DNA from: an uncultured Enterobacter sp.
GTDB lineage: Bacteria; Pseudomonadota; Gammaproteobacteria; Enterobacterales; Enterobacteriaceae
Length of the DNA: 10,983 nucleotides
Reading direction: 5' to 3'
Assembly (NCBI GenBank): GCA_946477805.1
Contig: CAMKZP010000071.1
Span: 1-10,983, forward strand
Shown here: one piece after another, positions 6,576-10,983 of the stretch
Layout: each line of letters opens with the position of its first letter
Numbering within the stretch: the first letter of the stretch is position 1
The notes under the pieces: model-generated
Told to the model about the DNA's origin: nothing
Seen by the model: the letters and a program-made list of their open reading frames with translations, nothing else
Database searches by the model: none
Position numbers and translations under genes: made by a program

Positions 6576-7312
6576 TGATTATTCCCGCTTTAGACTTAAT
6601 TGACGGCACGGTTGTCCGCCTCCACCAGGGTGACTACGCCCAGCAGCGCGACTACGGTAGCGATCCGCTGCCGCGCCTGCAGGACTACGCGGCGCAGGGA
6701 GCTGAAGTGCTGCACCTGGTTGACCTGACCGGCGCAAAGGATCCGGCTAAACGCCAGATCCCCCTGCTCAAAAAGCTGGTGGCGGGCGTGGACGTTCCCG
6801 TGCAGGTTGGCGGCGGCGTGCGCACTGAAGACGACGTTGCGGCACTGCTGGACGCGGGCGTGGCGCGCGTGGTAGTCGGCTCTACCGCCGTGAAAGACCC
6901 TGAAAGGGTCAAGGGCTGGTTCAGACGCTTTGGCGCGGATGCGCTGGTGCTGGCGCTGGACGTGCGTATCGACGAGAGGGGCAACAAGCAGGTTGCCGTC
7001 AGCGGCTGGCAGGAAAACTCCGGCGTGACGCTGGAAGAGCTGATTGCGATTTACCAGCCCGTTGGCCTGAAGCACGTGCTGTGCACGGACATCTCCCGCG
7101 ACGGGACGCTGGCGGGCTCTAACGTGTCGCTGTATGAAGAGGTTTGCGCGCGGTATCCGCAGGTGGCGTTCCAGTCATCGGGCGGCATCGGTGATTTAAA
7201 CGACGTAGCCGCGCTGCGCGGTACGGGCGTACAGGGCGCGATCGTGGGGCGGGCCCTGCTGGAAGGAAAATTTACTGTGACGGAGGCGATTCAATGCTGG
7301 CAAAACGGATAA
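6575..7312 (+). CDS. hisA: ProFAR isomerase (phosphoribosylformimino-AICAR-phosphate isomerase)
   Basis: HisA is a (beta-alpha)8 barrel that opens the ribose ring of ProFAR by an Amadori rearrangement, making PRFAR for HisH/HisF. With the start at ATG 6575 it has 245 residues, as in E. coli, and reads MIIPALDLIDG. A GTG immediately upstream (6572) would add one Met; ATG was chosen for family length and the TGATG overlap with hisH. The catalytic aspartates are Asp7 (ALDLIDG) and Asp129 (LALDVRID). Phosphate-binding elements QVGGGVR (77-83) and SSGGIGD near the C-terminus are present. Its 3' end overlaps hisF by 19 bases. Confidence 0.97.
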   Translation: MIIPALDLIDGTVVRLHQGDYAQQRDYGSDPLPRLQDYAAQGAEVLHLVDLTGAKDPAKRQIPLLKKLVAGVDVPVQVGGGVRTEDDVAALLDAGVARVVVGSTAVKDPERVKGWFRRFGADALVLALDVRIDERGNKQVAVSGWQENSGVTLEELIAIYQPVGLKHVLCTDISRDGTLAGSNVSLYEEVCARYPQVAFQSSGGIGDLNDVAALRGTGVQGAIVGRALLEGKFTVTEAIQCWQNG

Positions 7313-8070
7313 TCCCTTGCCTGGACGTGCGTGACGGCCAGGTGGTGAAAGGCGTGCAGTTTCGCAACCACGAAATCATTGGCGACATCGTCCCGCTGGC
7401 AAAACGCTATGCCGACGAGGGCGCCGATGAGCTGGTTTTTTATGATATCACCGCCTCCAGCGACGGACGCGTGGTGGATAAAAGCTGGGTGGCGCGCGTC
7501 GCAGAGGTGATCGATATTCCGTTCTGCGTGGCGGGGGGGATCAAATCCGCGGACGACGCGGCCAAAATCCTCTCTTTCGGCGCCGACAAAATTTCCATCA
7601 ACTCCCCTGCCCTGGCCGATCCGGAGCTGATTACCCGGCTGGCCGATCGTTTCGGCGTGCAGTGTATCGTGGTGGGTGTCGACACCTGGTTTGACGAATC
7701 AACGGGCAAATATCACGTCAACCAGTATACCGGTGACGAGAGCCGCACCCGCGTGACCCAGTGGGAGACGCTGGACTGGGTGCAGGAAGTGCAGAAGCGC
7801 GGTGCGGGTGAAATCGTTCTGAACATGATGAACCAGGACGGCGTGCGTAACGGCTACGACCTTGAACAGCTGAAGAAAGTGCGGGCGCTGTGTCACGTCC
7901 CGCTGATCGCCTCCGGCGGCGCGGGCACTATGGAACACTTCCTTGACGCTTTTCGTGAGGCGAACGTGGACGGCGCGCTGGCGGCCTCCGTGTTCCACAA
8001 ACAGATTATCAATATTGGTGAGTTAAAAACGTACCTGGCAGGCCAGGGCGTGGAGATAAGGGTATGTTAA
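7294..8070 (+). CDS. hisF: Imidazole glycerol phosphate synthase, cyclase subunit
   Basis: HisF is the barrel subunit that uses ammonia from HisH to convert PRFAR into imidazoleglycerol phosphate and AICAR, which goes back to purine synthesis. The 258 residues begin MLAKRIIPCLDVRDGQVVKG. The catalytic aspartates are Asp11 and Asp130 (VVGVDTW). Phosphate-binding loops AGGIKSADDA (80-89) and ASGGAGTMEHF are present. It shares a half-barrel ancestry with HisA, and the two genes overlap by 19 bases. Its stop overlaps the hisI start by 7 bases. Confidence 0.98.
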   Translation: MLAKRIIPCLDVRDGQVVKGVQFRNHEIIGDIVPLAKRYADEGADELVFYDITASSDGRVVDKSWVARVAEVIDIPFCVAGGIKSADDAAKILSFGADKISINSPALADPELITRLADRFGVQCIVVGVDTWFDESTGKYHVNQYTGDESRTRVTQWETLDWVQEVQKRGAGEIVLNMMNQDGVRNGYDLEQLKKVRALCHVPLIASGGAGTMEHFLDAFREANVDGALAASVFHKQIINIGELKTYLAGQGVEIRVC

Positions 8071-8675
8071 CAGAGCAACAACGGGCGCAGCTGGACTGGG
8101 AAAAAACTGACGGATTACTGCCGGTGGTTGTACAGCATGCCGTTTCAGGCGAAGTGCTGATGCTGGGGTATATGAACCAGGACGCGCTGGCGAAAACCCT
8201 CGACAGCGGTAAGGTCACCTTTTTCTCGCGCACCAAACAGCGCCTGTGGACGAAAGGCGAAACCTCGGGGCATTTTCTGAACGTAGTGAGCATTACGCCG
8301 GACTGCGATAACGATACCCTGCTGGTGCTCGCCAACCCGATTGGGCCGACGTGCCACAAAGGCACCAGCAGCTGCTTTGGCGAAGCGAGCCACCAGTGGC
8401 TGTTCCTTTACCAGCTGGAGCAGCTTCTGGCCGAACGTAAAACGGCGGATCCTGAAAGTTCATATACCGCGAAGCTGTACGCCAGCGGGACCAAGCGCAT
8501 CGCGCAGAAGGTGGGTGAAGAAGGCGTTGAAACGGCGCTGGCCGCGACGGTGCATGACCGTGAAGAGCTGACTAACGAGGCGTCTGACCTGATGTATCAC
8601 CTGCTGGTGCTGCTGCAGGACCAGGAGCTGGATCTCACGGCGGTGATAGAGAATCTTCGTAAGAGACATAAATAA
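8064..8675 (+). CDS. hisI: Bifunctional phosphoribosyl-AMP cyclohydrolase / phosphoribosyl-ATP pyrophosphatase
   Basis: This 203-residue fusion catalyses the second and third steps: removal of pyrophosphate from PR-ATP by the C-terminal domain and ring opening of PR-AMP by the N-terminal domain. The cyclohydrolase (about 1-110) shows GEVLMLGYMN, WTKGETSGHFL, the metal-binding D80-C81-D82 and D84 (DCDND), and PTCHKGTSSCF with Cys97 and Cys104. The pyrophosphatase (about 115-203) has the all-alpha MazG-like acidic helices with EEGVETALAA and NEASDLMYHL. It is the last gene of the operon, with the stop codon just before a terminator. The fused form is usual in Enterobacteriaceae and is also called hisIE. 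Confidence 0.97.
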   Translation: MLTEQQRAQLDWEKTDGLLPVVVQHAVSGEVLMLGYMNQDALAKTLDSGKVTFFSRTKQRLWTKGETSGHFLNVVSITPDCDNDTLLVLANPIGPTCHKGTSSCFGEASHQWLFLYQLEQLLAERKTADPESSYTAKLYASGTKRIAQKVGEEGVETALAATVHDREELTNEASDLMYHLLVLLQDQELDLTAVIENLRKRHK

Positions 8676-8702
8676 AAAAACCGGGGATTTCCCCGGTTTT
8701 TT
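8675..8702. terminator. Bidirectional terminator between hisI and wzzB
   Basis: CCGGGG (8681-8686) pairs with CCCCGG (8691-8696) around ATTT, flanked by an A run on the left and a T run on the right. It can therefore act on both the hisI transcript and the convergent wzzB transcript. It begins at the last base of the hisI stop codon. Confidence 0.92.
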
Positions 8703-8712
8703 TTACTGCGTA

Positions 8713-9693
8713 TCAGGCCTTTGGCTTGTAATTCCGCAGCGCATTGCGGCCCAGCACTACGCCGGAGCCGATGATCCCGCCCAGCAGTACGGCCAGAATC
8801 AGCGTAATGCCTTTTTTCGGGCTGTCGCGACGGATAGGCAAATTCGGTTTCATCACATAGCGGTAAACGTGAATGGCTTCAGGGTTCACGTTCAGGTTCT
8901 CGATGTCCAGCAAGTTTTGCTTGGTCTGATAGTAAGCGCCAGAGAATACCAGCGGTCGAGACGCTTCGTTAGCAATCATGGACTTCAGCGCTTCGCTGCC
9001 CAGCAGGAACATGGTGTCCTGGGTGACATCCTGAGTTTGCTGAATTTGCGGCGCGGTGATTTTCGCTGCCTCTGCAAACTTCAGCGCTTCAGTGATCTGC
9101 TTGATGCGCAGGTCTTTCTGCTCCTGAGAGACCTTCTCCTGGTTTTGCAGGGAGTCGTTCAGGGTAGCGATCTGCTGCTTGATGTTGTCTTTGAGGTCAA
9201 CGGTAAGCTCTTTTGCCGTCTGCTCGTCGATCTGCTGGATGTATTGTGCCAGCTGCTTTTGTGCGGCTTCGGCGGATTCACCCTGGTAGGTTACGGTTAA
9301 CGGGAGCGGCTGGCCCTTAACGGTAGCGTCGATGGTGAGCTTTTCAGCAACTTCCTGATTTTCGAGCGCCTGAGCTAAAGCAGAAAATGACGAGTTGAAA
9401 CGACCGATGGCCCGGTTCTGGATGTCCAGCATGGAAGGTGCAGCGCTGCCGTACAGGATGTTCATCGCGTTTGCGTAGGTCGCAATCTGCGCTGCATCGG
9501 GCTGAGCAATGATTGCGGACGATGTCCATTTTTCTTTTGCTACGGTGATATAAACGCCAGCAAGTACGATAAAAACAGCAATAAACCCGCCAATTACCCA
9601 CTTCCCACGCCACAGCTGTAGTACTAAATCAAGTAAATCAATCTGCTCCTGGTCATTGCTTCGAGTGACCAGGTTATTGTTGTTCTGCGTCAT
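8713..9693 (-). CDS. wzzB: O-antigen chain-length determinant protein (polysaccharide co-polymerase)
   Basis: WzzB is an inner-membrane oligomer that sets the modal length of O-antigen made by the Wzy polymerase. The protein has 326 residues, close to E. coli WzzB. It has a cytoplasmic N-terminus containing QEQIDLLDLVLQLWRGKW, TM1 at about 32-52, a large periplasmic part with long polar helices (about 150-230, likely coiled coil), and QDVTQDTMFLLGSEAL. The Pro-rich SPKKG precedes TM2 at about 296-315, followed by a short basic tail. The start at 9693 was chosen over an in-frame ATG at 9720 because it has an AGGGAT ribosome binding site and fits the family length. It is convergent with hisI and divergent from uge. 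Presence of wzzB implies a Wzx/Wzy-dependent O-antigen in this strain or its ancestor. Confidence 0.95.
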   Translation of the reverse strand: MTQNNNNLVTRSNDQEQIDLLDLVLQLWRGKWVIGGFIAVFIVLAGVYITVAKEKWTSSAIIAQPDAAQIATYANAMNILYGSAAPSMLDIQNRAIGRFNSSFSALAQALENQEVAEKLTIDATVKGQPLPLTVTYQGESAEAAQKQLAQYIQQIDEQTAKELTVDLKDNIKQQIATLNDSLQNQEKVSQEQKDLRIKQITEALKFAEAAKITAPQIQQTQDVTQDTMFLLGSEALKSMIANEASRPLVFSGAYYQTKQNLLDIENLNVNPEAIHVYRYVMKPNLPIRRDSPKKGITLILAVLLGGIIGSGVVLGRNALRNYKPKA

Positions 9694-9883
9694 ACAATCC
9701 CTAACAGAAATAAAGGGCAAAAAAATTATGTTCCCATAGTGTATCTGTTGTTGCGGATTTTTCTATAGGAATCCGATGAGTTATATCGGAAAGATGGGTT
9801 ATGTAACTGACCGTGGGCGCGCTATGATAGTGGAATTCTGCTGCCCTGAGGCAGCGATATGAACAAAGTTATCGAGGGAAGAC
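9694..9883. promoter_or_regulatory. Divergent promoter region between wzzB and uge
   Basis: This AT-rich gap must hold promoters for both genes. For uge, TATGAT (9823-9828) is a good -10 box without a clear -35 box, which suggests activator dependence. For wzzB, on the minus strand, TACACT and CATAAT are possible -10 boxes, again with poor -35 boxes. TAGGAATCCGATGA (9766-9779) read on the minus strand ends in ATTCCTA, like one half of an RcsAB box, with 9 of 14 consensus bases by my count. No JUMPstart sequence is present. All site assignments are weak. Confidence 0.45.
9840..9855 (+). other. Stem-loop in the 5' leader of uge
   Basis: GCTGCC (9840-9845) pairs perfectly with GGCAGC (9850-9855) around a CTGA tetraloop. 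It lies about 12 bases after the candidate -10 box, so it would sit near the very 5' end of the uge mRNA and about 18 bases upstream of its ribosome binding site. No T run follows, so it is not a terminator. It may protect the mRNA 5' end or be a chance fold. Confidence 0.4.
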
Positions 9884-10888
9884 ATGAAATTTTTGGTTAC
9901 GGGCGCCGCAGGCTTTATCGGCGCGCATGTCAGCAAGCGTTTACTGGATGCGGGTCACTCTGTTGTCGGCATTGATAATCTGAATGATTACTATGATGTT
10001 AGCCTGAAACAGGCGCGCCTCGATCTCTTGTCATCCAACAATTTTACCTTCCATAAGCTGGACCTGGCCGATCGAGAAGGCATAGCGAAACTCTTTGCCA
10101 GCGAGAAATTCGACCGCGTTATTCATCTTGCCGCCCAGGCAGGCGTTCGCTACTCGCTGGAAAACCCGCATGCTTACGCCGACGCTAACCTGACGGGTCA
10201 CCTTAACGTGCTGGAAGGCTGTCGTCATAACAAGGTTCAGCACCTGCTGTACGCCTCTTCCAGCTCCGTTTACGGTCTTAACCGCAAGATGCCGTTCTCT
10301 ACCGATGACTCAGTAGATCACCCGGTCTCGCTTTATGCGGCAACCAAAAAAGCCAACGAGCTGATGTCGCACACGTACTCTCACCTGTATAACCTGCCCA
10401 CCACCGGACTGCGCTTCTTCACCGTTTATGGTCCGTGGGGGCGTCCGGACATGGCGCTGTTTAAATTCACCAAAGCGATGATTGAAGGCAAGAGCATCGA
10501 TGTCTATAACTACGGCAAGATGAAGCGCGACTTCACCTATATCGATGATATCGCCGAGGCTATCATTCGCCTGCAGGATGTTATTCCTCAGGCTGATGCA
10601 GACTGGACGGTCGAAACCGGCTCTCCGGCAACCAGCTCTGCGCCTTATCGCGTCTATAACATTGGTAACAGCTCGCCTGTTGAGCTGATGGACTACATTA
10701 CGGCCCTGGAAGACGCCCTTGGGAAAAAGGCAGAGAAAAATATGATGCCTATCCAGCCGGGCGACGTGCTGGAAACCAGCGCAGATACCAAAGCCCTTTA
10801 TGACGTCATCGGATTCAAACCGCAGACCTCGGTCAAAGACGGGGTGAAGAACTTTGTCGACTGGTACCGCAATTTCTACAAAGTATAA
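9884..10888 (+). CDS. uge: UDP-glucuronate 4-epimerase (NAD-dependent sugar-nucleotide epimerase)
   Basis: The enzyme likely interconverts UDP-glucuronate and UDP-galacturonate, supplying galacturonate for LPS core, O-antigen or capsule. The 334 residues match the length of Klebsiella Uge as I recall it, and the N-terminus MKFLVTGAAGFIGAHVSKRL is very similar. It is an extended SDR: NAD-binding GAAGFIG (7-13), IDNLNDYYD (30-38), the SSSSVYG motif (125-131), and the catalytic pair Tyr151 and Lys155 (LYAATKKANE). Substrate-binding stretches are FTVYGPWGRPDMALFKF and MKRDFTYIDDIAEAI. The start is supported by GAGGGAA at 9874-9880. It has its own promoter region and terminator, and faces ugd, whose product makes its substrate. 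The epimerase family is certain; the UDP-glucuronate substrate is inferred from similarity and the ugd neighbour. Confidence 0.92.
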   Translation: MKFLVTGAAGFIGAHVSKRLLDAGHSVVGIDNLNDYYDVSLKQARLDLLSSNNFTFHKLDLADREGIAKLFASEKFDRVIHLAAQAGVRYSLENPHAYADANLTGHLNVLEGCRHNKVQHLLYASSSSVYGLNRKMPFSTDDSVDHPVSLYAATKKANELMSHTYSHLYNLPTTGLRFFTVYGPWGRPDMALFKFTKAMIEGKSIDVYNYGKMKRDFTYIDDIAEAIIRLQDVIPQADADWTVETGSPATSSAPYRVYNIGNSSPVELMDYITALEDALGKKAEKNMMPIQPGDVLETSADTKALYDVIGFKPQTSVKDGVKNFVDWYRNFYKV

Positions 10889-10894
10889 AAACTA

Positions 10895-10922
10895 AAAAAC
10901 CCGGCGCGTGAGCCGGGTTTTT
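10895..10922. terminator. Bidirectional terminator between uge and ugd
   Basis: CCCGGC (10900-10905) pairs with GCCGGG (10912-10917) around GCGTGA, flanked by five A residues before and five T residues after. It starts 6 bases after the uge stop codon and lies between two convergent genes. Confidence 0.92.
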
Positions 10923-10942
10923 AATGGACGCTAGACGGGGAA

Positions 10943-10983
10943 TTAATCGCTGCCGAACAGATCGCGGGTATAAACTTTATCCG
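10943..10983 (-). CDS. ugd: UDP-glucose 6-dehydrogenase, C-terminal end only
   Basis: The minus strand reads DKVYTRDLFGSD and then TAA (complement of 10943-10945), which resembles the C-terminus of enteric UDP-glucose dehydrogenase. Only 12 complete codons are inside the window. Ugd oxidises UDP-glucose to UDP-glucuronate, the substrate of the neighbouring epimerase. The identity rests on this short tail plus the known order hisI-wzzB-ugd in enterics. Confidence 0.75.
   Translation of the reverse strand, partial: DKVYTRDLFGSD

Noticed and set aside
9694..9720. N-terminal extension of WzzB from an ATG at 9720
   Set aside because: The extension reads MPFISVRDC, unlike the family, and the ATG at 9693 has a better ribosome binding site.
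9849..9861. Possible ops/JUMPstart element (GGCAGCGATATG)
   Set aside because: It matches the ops element GGCGGTAGCGTG at only about half the positions, and the longer JUMPstart context is absent.
9859..9975. Short frame (38 codons) starting upstream of uge and overlapping it
   Set aside because: It has no ribosome binding site and no family resemblance, and it overlaps the uge start out of frame.

Overview
The window is chromosomal DNA from a gamma-proteobacterium of the family Enterobacteriaceae, most like Enterobacter or a close relative. Three things point there: the gene order yeeY-yeeZ / hisLGDCBHAFI / wzzB / uge / ugd, proteins that nearly match the E. coli and Salmonella versions in length and motifs, and a uge gene between wzzB and ugd. 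E. coli K-12 and, as I recall, Salmonella lack uge at that place. The genus is an inference; no search was run.

Left part (1-1297, minus strand): the 5' two fifths of a LysR-type regulator (yeeY-like, running off the left edge) lies 41 bp downstream of yeeZ, an atypical short-chain dehydrogenase-like protein. They look like one transcript starting from a promoter upstream of yeeZ. A 9-bp perfect inverted repeat with a LysR-type T-N11-A core sits just upstream of that promoter, in the gap it shares with the divergent his promoter.

Middle part (1402-8702, plus strand): the complete histidine biosynthesis operon. It has a promoter, the His-rich leader peptide hisL, pause and antiterminator hairpins, an intrinsic attenuator, then hisG, hisD, hisC, hisB, hisH, hisA, hisF and hisI, ended by a symmetric terminator. 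Apart from the 5-bp hisG-hisD gap, all neighbouring genes overlap by 1 to 19 bases, so translation is probably coupled. The operon encodes all ten steps from PRPP and ATP to L-histidine: HisG, HisI (two steps), HisA, HisH/HisF, HisB (two steps), HisC and HisD (two steps).

Right part (8713-10983): polysaccharide genes. wzzB (minus) sets O-antigen chain length. uge (plus, divergent) makes UDP-galacturonate from UDP-glucuronate. The last codons of ugd (minus), which makes UDP-glucuronate, enter at the right edge. This is the usual junction between his and the O-antigen/capsule region.

I found no mobile element, CRISPR array, tRNA or rRNA, and no evidence of a new system. The observations most worth checking are a four-residue in-frame gap in a conserved part of HisD, a hisL peptide with six rather than seven histidines, and base changes at the transcriptional pause position of the his leader. 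These comparisons use E. coli sequences recalled from memory.
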